A stretch of 40,588 nucleotides of DNA from Candidatus Gemmiger stercoripullorum (GCA_019119365.1 DWXD01000070.1:1-40588); one strand, 5' to 3'; positions 19,884 to 30,868 are shown, counted from the first letter of the stretch. Translations and numbers: made by a program. The notes: generated by a model not told the origin, from the letters alone.

Positions 19884-20105
19884 TTATTCGGGAATCATAT
19901 CAAAGAGCCTGTTCCCCAGCTCAGAATACTGCCTGTAGCGTCTTTCGGTTGCTTCATCGGTTCCCTGAGAATACGCGACCTCTGCTTCCCGTACACGCTC
20001 AAGCAGTTCGAGCGCCTCATCTTCGGCATAATCGCCATTCTGCCGGAACGGAATTTTCTCAGCTTCCAGCAGCGCCACTTCCTGTGGAGTTAATTCAATT
20101 TTCAT
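19884..20105 (-). CDS. Small acidic protein, putative immunity partner of the MuF toxin domain
   Basis: A 73-residue acidic, helix-rich protein (starts MKIELTPQEVALLEAEKIPF) with no known motif that I can name. Its ATG lies inside the end of the upstream MuF-type gene (overlap of 11 bases), and it is followed at once by a terminator. That arrangement, a toxin-like C-terminus with a small overlapping downstream gene, is the usual layout of a polymorphic-toxin immunity gene. It is also compatible with a structural or regulatory phage protein. The frame is intact although its partner is broken, which would fit selection to keep immunity. Confidence 0.6.
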   Translation of the reverse strand: MKIELTPQEVALLEAEKIPFRQNGDYAEDEALELLERVREAEVAYSQGTDEATERRYRQYSELGNRLFDMIPE

Positions 20106-20623
20106 TTTCCTTCAACTCCTCCAAAAGTTTCTCGCGTGTCCTGGAATGGGTCGGATAGCAGGTCACTATCACACCCGTGTCCGGGTTGACAGCCAGCGTT
20201 GCCTTGAGGCCTGTAACGCTGAAAGACGGACGCCCCGCCTTATCATACTTGACAGGGCCTATTTCAGGAGGATTCTCGATCGCATCCTGTACAGAATCCA
20301 CCAGCACGCTGCGCTCTGTCATGCGTTGCTTCACATGCTCGCTGACGGATCGGATTGCCACATTATTGGTGCGCAAACCAACAAGTCTTCTTTCCAAGAT
20401 TTTAACATTTTCGTTCGGGCCTGTCCACTGCTTTGTGTACACATTTTGCCGCCGTCCGTCGCCGGGGTCGTACTCGACCGTGCAGCGGCAATACTCGTGC
20501 CACCGCCTACCCTTCCTGCGGCACGTCCGGGCAAGTGCAGGTCCCGGCCAGTCTGCCGCACCGGCGGCAGCCGTTTGCCACAACGCGGCGGATCACCCGC
20601 AGCCGCAGCCCTTCGTTTTGGGC
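20095..20623 (-). pseudogene. Phage SPP1-gp7/MuF-type head protein remnant with toxin-like C-terminal domain
   Basis: The downstream part (to about 20510) is an open frame with the conserved MuF ending HEYCRCTVEYDPGDG and QNVYTKQW, followed by about 100 residues (SEHVKQRMTERSV, NPDTGVIVTCYPTHSRT) resembling the RelE/BECR-fold toxin domains often attached to MuF proteins. Upstream, the preceding MuF segment (VIRRVVANGCRRC) continues in another frame: a TAG and a shift of frame occur at about 20505-20515, and a TGA closes it at 20624. No other phage gene is nearby, so this is a prophage scar. Function as a toxin is inferred from the domain layout only. Confidence 0.75.
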
Positions 20624-20848
20624 TCAGGCAGCCGTTTGCACAAGGCGCGCCGGGCGCGCTTTGTGCAACAGCTTCAAGCATATCCCCCGTTTGTAGAGAT
20701 TCGCCCAGTTTTGCATGCGATTTTGCCTAGCCTTGGCTCCGTTTTTTCTATATAATAGATCATAGAGCCTTCCCGGCCGCCCCGGCGCAAAAAGGGGCGG
20801 CGGGCAGGCGGCCCCGCTGCAAACTGATCAGAAACGGAGAGAACGATC

Positions 20849-21982
20849 ATGGATTTCAAACCGAGCAAAAAACTGAGCTTTGGCCTGATGCGCCTGCCCC
20901 TGACCGACCCCAATGTGGACACCAGCATCGACATCGAGCAGCTCAAGCAGATGGTCGACGCTTTCCTGGCGGGCGGCTTCACCTATTTTGACACCGCCTG
21001 GATGTACTGTGGCTTCAAGAGCGAGTGCGCCGTCAAGGACGCGCTGGTCAGCCGCCACCCGCGCGACAGCTTCACGCTGGCGGACAAGCTGCACGCCGGG
21101 TTCCTGAAAACCAAAGAGGACCGCGACCGCATCTTTAACGAGCAGCGCCGCAAGACCGGCGTCGAGTATTTTGACTATTACCTGCTGCACGACATCGGCG
21201 CCGACCACTACAAGGTCTACACCGAGCTGGACTGCTTTACCTGGCTGCAGGAGAAAAAGGCCCAGGGCCTGGTGCGGCACATCGGCTTCTCGTTCCACGA
21301 CAACGCCGAGCTGCTGGACCGCGTGCTGACCGAACACCCGGAGGTGGAGTTCGTGCAGCTGCAGCTGAACTATCTGGATTGGGACAGCGAAGGCGTGCAG
21401 TCCCGCAAGTGCTATGAGACCGCCGTCAAGCACGGCAAGCCGGTCATTGTCATGGAGCCGGTCAAGGGCGGCACGCTGGCCCAGGTGCCCGAAGCCGTCG
21501 AGACGATGTTCCGCGCCCACCACCCCGATTTGTCGGTGCCGTCCTGGGCCATCCGCTTTGCGGCCAGCCTGGACAACGTCATGGTCGTTTTGAGCGGCAT
21601 GAGCACGCTGGCGCAGGTGCAGGACAACATGAGCTACATGTCGCAGCTGCGCCCGCTTGACGCCGCCGAGCAGGCGCTTGTGAAAAAGGCGGTGGACATT
21701 ATCAACGGGGCCATCACCATCCCCTGCACGGGCTGCTCCTACTGCACCGACGGCTGCCCGCGGCACATCGCCATCCCCAAATATTTCTCGCTGTATAACG
21801 CCGAGCTGCAGGAGGTCGAAGGCAAGGGCTGGACCCCGCAGGGCGAGTATTATGACCGCCTGACGCTGAGCTTCGGCAAAGCCAGCGACTGCATCGGCTG
21901 CGGCCAGTGCGAGCGCGTCTGCCCGCAGCACCTGCCCATCATCCGCTACCTGAAGGACGTCGCCGCCAAGTTCGGCAAATAA
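20849..21982 (+). CDS. Aldo/keto reductase with C-terminal iron-sulfur domain
   Basis: A 377-residue protein. An AKR barrel has the tetrad residues Asp48 (YFDTAWMY), Tyr53 and Lys80 (ADKLHAG), and a His in GFSFHDN. A C-terminal ferredoxin-like part has CTGCSYCTDGCP and CIGCGQCERVCP, enough for two 4Fe-4S clusters. Proteins of this build are common in gut Clostridia and are annotated as oxidoreductases of unknown substrate; the clusters suggest ferredoxin-linked chemistry. It is monocistronic. ATG 20849 follows GGAGAG, and a TATAAT box lies at 20751-20756 with a poor -35. Confidence 0.93.
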   Translation: MDFKPSKKLSFGLMRLPLTDPNVDTSIDIEQLKQMVDAFLAGGFTYFDTAWMYCGFKSECAVKDALVSRHPRDSFTLADKLHAGFLKTKEDRDRIFNEQRRKTGVEYFDYYLLHDIGADHYKVYTELDCFTWLQEKKAQGLVRHIGFSFHDNAELLDRVLTEHPEVEFVQLQLNYLDWDSEGVQSRKCYETAVKHGKPVIVMEPVKGGTLAQVPEAVETMFRAHHPDLSVPSWAIRFAASLDNVMVVLSGMSTLAQVQDNMSYMSQLRPLDAAEQALVKKAVDIINGAITIPCTGCSYCTDGCPRHIAIPKYFSLYNAELQEVEGKGWTPQGEYYDRLTLSFGKASDCIGCGQCERVCPQHLPIIRYLKDVAAKFGK

Positions 21983-22083
21983 GCGCCGGGCGCCCCGCAA
22001 ATTTCATACAGCAATAAAACTTTACCTCCCAAAAACCTCCGGCCTGATGTGCTGGCAGCCGCCGGGCATTTTTATGGGTTTTG

Positions 22084-23187
22084 TCAGGCTTTGAGAAGAT
22101 CGCGCAGGCAGGCGGCCAGCGTTTCGGCGGCCTGGCGGTGGCAGGCCGCACCGGGGTGCTGGCGTGCGCCCAGCGTCTCGGGCGTGGCGGCGGGCAGCGG
22201 CAGGTACAGGGCGCGCCCGTCGCCGGTCTCGGCCCGGTAGCGGGCCACGGCGGCGCGCAGCAGCGGCGGCATGCGCCCGTTTGTATCCGAAAGCATCCCG
22301 CAGGCCCACACGATCTGCGCGCCGGGGTTGTGCGCGCGCACGGTCTTGAGCACATCCACCGCTTTCTGCTCCAGCGCGGCCAGGTGCTCCGGCGTGGGGC
22401 GCTGGGCGTGGTTTTCACCGGTAACAGGGTCTGTCCAGGGCGGGTTGTCCATGGCGCCTTCGTCGTTGGTGCCCAGGTTGATGATGACCGCATCGGCCGG
22501 CCAGGCCGCGAAGTCATACGGCTGCTGTGCGCCCAGCGCGGCGTTGTGCGCGCCGGCCGCCACGCCGCAGACCTGCTCGTAATAGTCCATCACGCAGTGG
22601 CGGGGGTCGTTGTCCCAGCCGGACAGCAGCCCCCAGCCGCTCTGGCTGATGATGCGCCATTCCGCGCCCAGCGCCTCGGCCGTCAGGCGGGCATAGTGGG
22701 GCACCGCGCTGAAAAAGGCGCTGACCCAGTCCTCCTCCTGTTTGGCGCCGATCGCGCCTTCGCCGCTGGTGATGCTGTCGCCGATGAACTCCAGCCGGTA
22801 CGCGGGCGCGGGCAGCGGCAGGAATTCGCCGTCCCAGATCCCCAGCGCCGTGATCTGCAGAAAGTGGTCGGGTTCGTCCGGCATGGCCTGCACGTCCTTG
22901 AGCACGCGCACATGCCTGGCCACGCCGGGCGTCAGGCCGCGGAACAGGCAGATCTCGCTTTCGCCCGCCGCCACCGGGAAGCGCGCGATCCACGCGCCGT
23001 TGAGCAGAACGCTGATCCACGGCTCGTGCGCCGAAGCGCCCGCCCGCAGGCACAGGTGCAGCTCGCTGCCGGTAAAGCTGCACTCGAACCCGCTGGCGGT
23101 GTAAAACAGATTCAGCGCGCCGCCGGTAAAGGTGTGCCGCCCCAGCGGCCGCACCGCAGGCAGCGCCTGCAGGGAAACTTTCTCCAT
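22084..23187 (-). CDS. SGNH-fold carbohydrate esterase (CE2-like)
   Basis: A 367-residue two-domain protein. An N-terminal beta-sandwich (about 1-125) is followed by an SGNH hydrolase with Ser138 in FIGDSITSG, Asn237 in INLGTND and a C-terminal His (His344 in RQHPGAACH). The layout matches CE2 acetyl esterases, which deacetylate xylan and related glycans. The usual Asp two to three residues before the catalytic His is Gln or Arg here, which CE2 enzymes can tolerate. No signal peptide is seen, so it probably acts on imported oligosaccharides. ATG 23187 is preceded by GGAGG, and it has its own promoter. Confidence 0.85.
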   Translation of the reverse strand: MEKVSLQALPAVRPLGRHTFTGGALNLFYTASGFECSFTGSELHLCLRAGASAHEPWISVLLNGAWIARFPVAAGESEICLFRGLTPGVARHVRVLKDVQAMPDEPDHFLQITALGIWDGEFLPLPAPAYRLEFIGDSITSGEGAIGAKQEEDWVSAFFSAVPHYARLTAEALGAEWRIISQSGWGLLSGWDNDPRHCVMDYYEQVCGVAAGAHNAALGAQQPYDFAAWPADAVIINLGTNDEGAMDNPPWTDPVTGENHAQRPTPEHLAALEQKAVDVLKTVRAHNPGAQIVWACGMLSDTNGRMPPLLRAAVARYRAETGDGRALYLPLPAATPETLGARQHPGAACHRQAAETLAACLRDLLKA

Positions 23188-23248
23188 AAAAAGGACCTCC
23201 GTTCTGCATGTTGCCCGGCTTTCGCGTTCCCTGGCCGGGGTTGCCAAA

Positions 23249-23277
23249 ATCTTAGCACGGCCGCGGGCCGCCCGCAA
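23249..23277 (-). promoter_or_regulatory. Promoter of the CE2-like esterase gene
   Basis: On the minus strand TTGCGG (23277-23272), 17-base spacer, TAAGAT (23254-23249). Confidence 0.6.
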
Positions 23278-23344
23278 GGGGAGAAAGTATACGAAAACAG
23301 GAGACAGGTCCCGGCCGTGCGCGTTTGCCCCGGGCGGCCGTGGC

Positions 23345-24577
23345 TCACCCGCGCACCAGCGCCGCGGCGATATCATTGACGTTGGTGCCGGTGGGCCCGG
23401 TAATAAGCAGGCCGCCCACGGCCTGCAGGGCGTGGTAGGCGTCGTTTTCGGCCAGCGCGGCGGGCACGGACCAGCCTTTGGCGGCCAGGGCGGCCAGCGT
23501 TTCGCCGTCCACATAGCCGCCCGCGGCGTCGGTGGGGCCGTCGGTGCCGTCCGACCCGACGCTGAACACGGCCGCCTCCAGCCCCGCCAGCCCCGGCGCG
23601 GCGGCCAGCGCCAGCTCCTGGCTGCGGCCGCCAAGGCCGTGGCCGGTCAGGTGCACGACCGGCTCGCCGCCGGCCAGAAATGCCAGCCGACGCCCGGCCC
23701 CGGCGTGGGTGCGGGCGATGGCCGCCAGGAAGCGCCCGGCCTCGCGCGCCTCGCAGTCAAGGCGGTCGGTCAGCAGCACCGGCTCGTAGCCCAGCGCCCG
23801 GCAGGCGTTGGCCGCGGCGGCGCACAGCTGCCGCACGCTGCCGGTGACGTGCGTCTCCACATTGTCCAGGCGCTTGGGCGTTTCCCGCAAAAGGCAGGCC
23901 CGCGCCGCTTCGCTCAGGGTCAGGCGGTATTTTTCGGCCACGGCCAGCGCGTCGGCGCAGGTGGCCGTGTCGGGGCAGGCCGGGCCGGAGGCGATCATGT
24001 CGAGCGGGTCGCCCAAAATGTCCGACAAAACGACCTGGAACACCCGCGCCGGGGCGCAGTGCTGCGCAAACCGCCCGCCCTTGACGGCGGAAAGGCGCTT
24101 GCGCACCGTGTTGATCTCGACAATATCCGCCCCGCGCCCCAGCAGCTGGCCGGTGATGCGCTGCAGCTCCGCGCCGGGCACCAGCGGCTGTTCAAACAGC
24201 GCGCTGCCCCCGCCTGAGAGCAAAAACACGACGGTATCCCCGACGCGCAGATCTTGGGTCAGCGCCAACGCGGCGCGGGTGGCGGTAAAGGAGTTTTCGT
24301 CCGGCAGCGGGTGCCCGGCTTCATAGCAGGTCACGCCGGGCAGCGCGCCCCGCGCGTGGCCGTATTTGGTGATGACAGCCCCGCCGTCCACGCGGGGCAG
24401 CACCTCCAGCGCGGCGCGGGCCATCTGCCAGGCGGCCTTGCCGGCCGCCACCAGCAGCACGCGGCCGGGCCCCAGCGTAAACGATGCCAGCGCGCGGCGC
24501 ACCGCTTCGTCCGGCAGCACGGCGGCAATGGCCTGCCGCACAATGCTCTGCACCCCGGCGCGCAGTTCCCGATCCAT
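23345..24577 (-). CDS. Glycerate 2-kinase (GckA/TtuD, MOFRL type)
   Basis: A 410-residue glycerate kinase of the type II (DUF4147 plus MOFRL) family, which phosphorylates D-glycerate to 2-phosphoglycerate. Signatures are [48 protein letters not shown], and the C-terminal [15 protein letters not shown]. Length is usual. ATG 24577 follows AAAGGGGG. It lies 58 bases after the second chromate transporter gene with only a weak hairpin between, so it may belong to that operon. There are no other sugar-acid genes next to it. Confidence 0.92.
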   Translation of the reverse strand: MDRELRAGVQSIVRQAIAAVLPDEAVRRALASFTLGPGRVLLVAAGKAAWQMARAALEVLPRVDGGAVITKYGHARGALPGVTCYEAGHPLPDENSFTATRAALALTQDLRVGDTVVFLLSGGGSALFEQPLVPGAELQRITGQLLGRGADIVEINTVRKRLSAVKGGRFAQHCAPARVFQVVLSDILGDPLDMIASGPACPDTATCADALAVAEKYRLTLSEAARACLLRETPKRLDNVETHVTGSVRQLCAAAANACRALGYEPVLLTDRLDCEAREAGRFLAAIARTHAGAGRRLAFLAGGEPVVHLTGHGLGGRSQELALAAAPGLAGLEAAVFSVGSDGTDGPTDAAGGYVDGETLAALAAKGWSVPAALAENDAYHALQAVGGLLITGPTGTNVNDIAAALVRG

Positions 24578-24608
24578 ACGATAACCCCCTTTATCGCGGT
24601 TGCGCAAG

Positions 24609-24630
24609 AAAACAAAGCCGCTTTTGCGGC
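24609..24630 (-). terminator. Weak hairpin between chrA2 and the glycerate kinase gene
   Basis: GCCGC-AAAA-GCGGC (minus) followed by TTTGTTTTC. A short stem, so at most a partial terminator. Confidence 0.45.
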
Positions 24631-24635
24631 ATGCC

Positions 24636-25199
24636 TCACAAAACGCTGTACAGCAAAACCCCGGCGGCGCCGGCGCCGGCCATGACCCAGATGGGGTCGG
24701 CCTTGAAACGGCGCAGCACAAAGAAGGCCGCGGCGAAAAGGCCGACGGCGATCCAGTCCGGGCGCAGCGGGTCGGCGGGCAGCAGGCTCTGGCCATAGAA
24801 CGCCAACAGCAGCAGCGACACGCCCGAGGAGGCGATCATCGCCACCACGGCGGGGCGCAGGCCGAACAGGATGCCCTGCACCATCGCCAGGCCCTTGAAG
24901 CGGTAGTAGACATAGGCCAGCGCCGTGACGATGCAGCACGACGGCAGCACGCAGCCCACCGTGGCCACCAGCGCGCCGGGTATCCCGGCGACCTGAATAC
25001 CGACAAAGGTTGCCGAGTTGATGGCGATGGGCCCGGGCGTCATCTGCGAGATGGTGATGATGTCCGAAAACTGCGTCATGGTGAGCCAGGGGTGCAGCTC
25101 CACCACCTGGTGCTGGATCAGCGGCATGGTGGCGTAGCCGCCGCCGATGCTGAACAGGCCGATCTGGAAAAAGCTCCACAAAAGCTGCAGGTAGATCAT
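24636..25199 (-). CDS. Chromate transporter, short-chain CHR protein 2
   Basis: A 187-residue membrane protein, one CHR domain, with the family opening [20 protein letters not shown] and [16 protein letters not shown]. Short-chain CHR proteins act as a pair made from two neighbouring genes with opposite topology. The ATG overlaps the stop of the partner (ATGA at 25196-25199). Members export chromate or import related anions; the true substrate in gut anaerobes is not known. Confidence 0.9.
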   Translation of the reverse strand: MIYLQLLWSFFQIGLFSIGGGYATMPLIQHQVVELHPWLTMTQFSDIITISQMTPGPIAINSATFVGIQVAGIPGALVATVGCVLPSCCIVTALAYVYYRFKGLAMVQGILFGLRPAVVAMIASSGVSLLLLAFYGQSLLPADPLRPDWIAVGLFAAAFFVLRRFKADPIWVMAGAGAAGVLLYSVL

Positions 25200-25771
25200 G
25201 CTTCGCCATTCCCCTTTCCGCGCCCGCGGCGCAGGGTGTCCCACGCGCCGGCCGCGCCGCACAGCAAAATGATGACGATGACGCTGACGTCAAAGAAGCA
25301 CGCCGCGACAAACGCCGCCGCCATGATGACGACCGGCAGCACCCGCCGCAGCTGCAGTACCGAGCGGCCCATGGTGTACACAACGTCGCAGATCACCGCC
25401 GCCACCCCGGCCGACATGCCCGCCATGACCATGCTGACGATGGGGTTGGAGCGGAAGGCCGCATAAAAGAACGAGATGACCGTGATGATGACAAGCGGCG
25501 GCAGCACCGTGCCCGCCACCGTGACCAGCGCCCCCGGCAGCCCGGCGATGCGGTAGCCGATGAGGATAGACGCGTTGACCGCGATGGCGCCGGGCGAGGA
25601 CTGCGCAATGGCCGCAAAGTCCATCATCTCCTGCTCGTCGAGCCAGTGCAGCTTTTCGACAAACTTTTTGCGCATCAGCGGGATGATGACAAAGCCGCCG
25701 CCGAACGTGAACGCGCTGAGCTGCAGCGTGGAAAGGAACAGGGTCAGGTATTTGCTTTTGCTGTTTTCCAT
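25196..25771 (-). CDS. Chromate transporter, short-chain CHR protein 1
   Basis: A 191-residue CHR-domain membrane protein with LQLSAFTFGGGFVIIPLMRK and IAQSSPGAIAVNASILIG. It is the first gene of the pair, translationally coupled to the second, and both should form the transporter. ATG 25771 follows AAGGAGG. A TATACT-like -10 box lies upstream at 25834-25839 (minus), and a hairpin follows it. Confidence 0.9.
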   Translation of the reverse strand: MENSKSKYLTLFLSTLQLSAFTFGGGFVIIPLMRKKFVEKLHWLDEQEMMDFAAIAQSSPGAIAVNASILIGYRIAGLPGALVTVAGTVLPPLVIITVISFFYAAFRSNPIVSMVMAGMSAGVAAVICDVVYTMGRSVLQLRRVLPVVIMAAAFVAACFFDVSVIVIILLCGAAGAWDTLRRGRGKGNGEA

Positions 25772-25795
25772 GGGGAGCGCCTCCTTGCAGGGGGC

Positions 25796-25821
25796 ACAAA
25801 AATAGCCCGCGCCGGGCGGGC
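25796..25821 (-). terminator. Hairpin between the sigma factor gene and the chromate pair
   Basis: GCCCGC-CCGGC-GCGGGC followed by TATTTTTG on the minus strand. It can end the sigma-factor transcript, but it also lies downstream of a TATACT -10 box, so it may sit in the leader of the transporter pair. Confidence 0.65.
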
Positions 25822-25869
25822 CTGCCCCGGTCCAGTATACCACCGGCCGCGGCATAAGAAAACTGTTTT

Positions 25870-26382
25870 TTAGCCCTCCCACGCCCGTTTGAGCTTCAAA
25901 TAGGCGCGGTAGCCCTGTTTTTTGACCTGTTCGTAGGGCAGGGCGAGCATGCGCGCGATCTCGACATAGGTGTAGCCGCTGACATAGCGCAGGTAGAGCA
26001 GCCATTTTTCCCGGTCGTCCAGGCCGTCCATGTCCGCAAACAGCCATTCCCGCTCCAGCGGGGCGCGCAGGGCCTGACCGGCGCAGTGCTCGGCGGCTTT
26101 CTGCATGCGCTGCCAGCGCAGGTTTTGCCGGTACAGGTCCAGCGCCTTTTTGTCGGCGATCGAGATGAGGTAGCTTTTCAGCGTGCCGCGGCTGTGGTCG
26201 AACTGCCGCCAGTTCAGGCAGAACTCCGCCAGCGCGGCATACACGCACTCGTCAATGTCCTCGGGGGCGTTGAGGCGGCGGGCGCAGATACCCCACAGCA
26301 GGCGGCGGTACTGCGCCACCAGGGCCTCCGACGCGGCTTCGGCGTCCCGCTGGAATAATGTAAGTATTTCCTCCTCATTCAC
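25870..26382 (-). CDS. ECF-type RNA polymerase sigma factor (soluble)
   Basis: About 170 residues with sigma-2 (DIDECVYAALAEFCLNWRQF, KSYLISIADKKALDLYR) and sigma-4 (LYLRYVSGYTYVEIARMLAL, YEQVKKQGYRAYLKLKRAW). It is clearly related to the N-terminal part of the next upstream protein (26516-28390), for example in the GTLKS-L motif and the VKK-x-x-x-RA ending. No anti-sigma gene is next to it. The start is uncertain: GTG 26382 has GGGGAGG 11 bases upstream, while GTG 26394 overlaps the site. Between the two sigma genes lie a terminator and about 60 bases that could hold its promoter. Confidence 0.88.
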   Translation of the reverse strand: MNEEEILTLFQRDAEAASEALVAQYRRLLWGICARRLNAPEDIDECVYAALAEFCLNWRQFDHSRGTLKSYLISIADKKALDLYRQNLRWQRMQKAAEHCAGQALRAPLEREWLFADMDGLDDREKWLLYLRYVSGYTYVEIARMLALPYEQVKKQGYRAYLKLKRAWEG

Positions 26383-26455
26383 GGCGGCCCACACCTCCCC
26401 AACATTCGCTTCTACAAACTAATTCGTAGCAATTGCGAAAAAGGGGACAGATGGG

Positions 26456-26488
26456 CATAAAAAAAGCCCCTCTGCCGAAACAGAGGGG
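26456..26488 (-). terminator. Terminator of the tethered sigma factor gene
   Basis: CCCCTCTG-TTTCGG-CAGAGGGG followed by CTTTTTTTAT on the minus strand, about 28 bases after the stop. Confidence 0.9.
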
Positions 26489-26515
26489 AATGGGCCGCAC
26501 AAGCCGCGGCGGCTG

Positions 26516-28390
26516 TTATTTCACATCGATCTCCAGCACGAAGGCGTGGTCCCAGCGGTAGCTGATCTGCGCGCGGCGCGGCGGGGCGCCGAAGCCGGAC
26601 TCCGAGACGGCAGTCAGCCGGGGGCTGCGCTCCAGCGCCAGCGGGTGGAACGCCGCGTACACCCCCTGCCAGACCTGGTACGCCGCTTCGTCATACAGCC
26701 TGCCGGAGTTGATCCAGCTGCCGCTGACGGCGGTCGGGTCGATGGGGTCTTCGGCCACGGCGAACAGGTTCAGCCCGGCAAAGGTCAGCGCCTCCGGCGC
26801 GCCCGTGAGCGTGAACTGCACATAATAGGGCGTCGGCGCGGGCGTTTCTTCCTCCGCCAGCGTGCCGTCCGGCTGCAGGGTGTAGTTGACGCTGCCGCCA
26901 ACCGGGGGCTGCGCGCAGCCTGCGGGCAGTTCTTCGCTGACCTGCGCGGCCAGCGTGCCGCCCGCCACGGCCCAGGGGCCGCCGCCTTCCGGCAGCGGGA
27001 TAACCAGGTCCTCCGGCAGCGGCGCGTTCAGGTAGACATAGGGGATGGTCAGCGCATAGCGCCCCGGTTCGGCCGGGCCGAAGTCCCAGCGGGAGAAGCC
27101 CGTCTCGTTCAAGGGGTTGTAGTTCAGGTTTTGGCCGGTGTACACCGCGCCGTCCGGCCCGGCGGCCGTGATCTGCCCGGCCGGGCCGCCGTTATACCGG
27201 TAGGTCCCGCAGGTCATGCCCGGTTCCACGGCAAATTCCTCGCCGTCCAGGGGGTACAGGTCCACGACCAGCCGCCCGTCCAGCAGCTGGGGAATGGCCA
27301 GCACGCCGCCGTATTCGCCCAACTCGTAGCTGTAGCGGTCCGGCGCGTCCTCCCGCGCCGGTTCCAGCGCAAAGTCCAGCTGCAGCCAGCCAAGGTCCAG
27401 CGTCAGCGCGCCGCCGGCGGGCAGGTCTGCCGTCTCGCAGGAGAACAGGATCTCGTAGGCAACGGCGTCCGGCGTTTCCAGCGCGCTGCCGTCCATCGCC
27501 AGGCCGTCCTGGGTCGAGCAGTAGCCGGTGAACGCCGCTTCGCCGCCCGCCCAGGTCACGCGCGGCTTGGGCGCGTACATGGTCGTCAGCATATGGTGCC
27601 AGGGGACGGTCGAGGCCAGTTCGCCGCTGCCGATCTGGCTGTCGGCCGCGTCCGGCCCGCGGGTCAGCACGATCTGCACCGAAAGCTGCCCGTCCGCGAG
27701 CACGGCGTCGGTGATCTCCACCGCGGCCAGGTCGTTTTCGCCGGCCGCTTCCCCGGCCAGGATATAGAACGGCGTTTCGGCGTCGGTGTTGACGCCGTAC
27801 CCCGGCAGAATGCCGAAGTACCGCAGCACCGCATAGCCGCAGGCCGCCAGCAGGGCCAACAGGACAAGGATGAGGGTGGCCAGCAGAGACTTGCGCAGCC
27901 TGGCCAGCGCGCGCTGGCGGCGTTTTTTCACCGTCTCGTAGGGCAGGCCCAGCCGGTCCGCGATCTCTTTGGGCGTGTAGCCCTCAAAATATTGCAGGCG
28001 GATGAGCTCCGCCTCCTCCGGCGAGAGCCGGGCCAGCGCCTCCTGCAGCGCGAGCCGGTCCTCCGGCATAAGGCCGGACGGCGCGGGCAGGCTTTCGTCC
28101 AGCGGCTGGGCCTCGCCCCCGGCTTTGGCCGCGCGCAGGCGGTCGATGGCGCGGCGGCGCGCCAGCAGGGCCAGCCAGCTTTTCAGCGTGCCTTTGCCGG
28201 GGTCGAAGGCGTCCTGCTTGAAGTAGAACTCGGTAAACGTATCGTTGACACATTCGCGCACATCCTCCGGCTGCGGCAGCACGCGCGCGGCCGCCGCCCA
28301 CACGACCGGCGCAAAGGCGTCGATCAGGCAGGCCATGCCGGTCTCGGGGTCGCTTTTCAGCAGCGCCAGCATCTCTTTGTCGGTGCGCAT
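26516..28390 (-). CDS. Membrane-tethered ECF sigma factor with large extracytoplasmic domain
   Basis: A single 624-residue chain. Residues about 24-88 are sigma region 2 (VNDTFTEFYFKQDAFD, KSWLALLARRRAIDRLR) and about 116-166 are sigma region 4 (IRLQYFEGYTPKEIADRLGL, YETVKKRRQRALARLRKSL). One membrane helix follows at 168-190 (LLATLILVLLALLAACGYAV). The rest, about 430 residues, should be outside the cell; it is beta-rich with Tyr, Gly and Pro and has no motif that I recognise. Usually sigma and its membrane anti-sigma are two proteins; here sensor and sigma are fused, so release would need proteolysis or regulated contact. The start ATG follows AGAGGGA. No frameshift was seen, and the reading is continuous through the helix. 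Confidence 0.88.
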   Translation of the reverse strand: MRTDKEMLALLKSDPETGMACLIDAFAPVVWAAAARVLPQPEDVRECVNDTFTEFYFKQDAFDPGKGTLKSWLALLARRRAIDRLRAAKAGGEAQPLDESLPAPSGLMPEDRLALQEALARLSPEEAELIRLQYFEGYTPKEIADRLGLPYETVKKRRQRALARLRKSLLATLILVLLALLAACGYAVLRYFGILPGYGVNTDAETPFYILAGEAAGENDLAAVEITDAVLADGQLSVQIVLTRGPDAADSQIGSGELASTVPWHHMLTTMYAPKPRVTWAGGEAAFTGYCSTQDGLAMDGSALETPDAVAYEILFSCETADLPAGGALTLDLGWLQLDFALEPAREDAPDRYSYELGEYGGVLAIPQLLDGRLVVDLYPLDGEEFAVEPGMTCGTYRYNGGPAGQITAAGPDGAVYTGQNLNYNPLNETGFSRWDFGPAEPGRYALTIPYVYLNAPLPEDLVIPLPEGGGPWAVAGGTLAAQVSEELPAGCAQPPVGGSVNYTLQPDGTLAEEETPAPTPYYVQFTLTGAPEALTFAGLNLFAVAEDPIDPTAVSGSWINSGRLYDEAAYQVWQGVYAAFHPLALERSPRLTAVSESGFGAPPRRAQISYRWDHAFVLEIDVK

Positions 28391-28435
28391 GGGTCCCTCT
28401 TTTCCGCCGGGCGGCGTTTGTTCAGTGCTGTTCTT

Positions 28436-28464
28436 ATTATGGCAGATAGAAGTGATGTGCGCAA
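28436..28464 (-). promoter_or_regulatory. Promoter of the tethered sigma factor gene
   Basis: On the minus strand TTGCGC (28464-28459), 17-base spacer, CATAAT (28441-28436). Confidence 0.6.
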
Positions 28465-28477
28465 GACTTTGGCGCGC

Positions 28478-28516
28478 AAAAAAAGCAAGCCAGCGCCGGG
28501 AGGGCGCTGGCTTGCT
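28478..28516 (-). terminator. Orphan terminator left of an ECF-transporter scar
   Basis: AGCAAGCCAGCGCC and GGCGCTGGCTTGCT pair perfectly around a 5-base loop, then TTTTTTT on the minus strand. No complete minus-strand gene ends here; the next one to the right already has its own terminator at 28720. Confidence 0.8.
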
Positions 28517-28566
28517 TGGGATGCTTTATCGGGATGATTTGCCGGGCGATGTGCCCGCCGGGGCGT

Positions 28567-28669
28567 ACAAGATCCACTGGCTGCGCGGGCAAAAGTTGGA
28601 ACCGGCCAGCGCCGGGGAGGCGCCATGAAACCGTTTTTGGAACAATGGAACCCGACGGTCAAGGCGGCC
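28567..28669 (+). repeat. Inverted duplicate of the ykoD/ykoC junction
   Basis: About 103 bases on the plus strand nearly identical to 30930-30828 read on the minus strand. They encode the last residues of the ATPase (WLRGQKLEP) up to its stop, the overlapping ATG, and the first residues of the EcfT protein (MKPFLEQWNPTVKAA), after which homology ends abruptly. It is a scar of a copied or lost second transporter operon. Confidence 0.9.
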
Positions 28670-28719
28670 TTTTTGCCGGGCATGCGCATCACCAGCCTTT
28701 TTCAGCAGAGAAAGCAAAA

Positions 28720-28743
28720 CGCCCCGCCCGGGGCGGCGGGGCG
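28720..28743 (-). terminator. Terminator of the CE1-like esterase gene
   Basis: CGCCCCGCC-GCCCCG-GGCGGGGCG-type hairpin followed by TTTTGCTTTC on the minus strand, directly after the esterase stop. Confidence 0.75.
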
Positions 28744-28750
28744 CAGGGGG

Positions 28751-30868
<2,118 letters not shown>

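Noticed and set aside
28516-28623. Small plus-strand gene ending WLRGQKLEPASAGEAP
   Set aside because: It is the copied tail of the YkoD ATPase without any catalytic part; part of the inverted duplicate.
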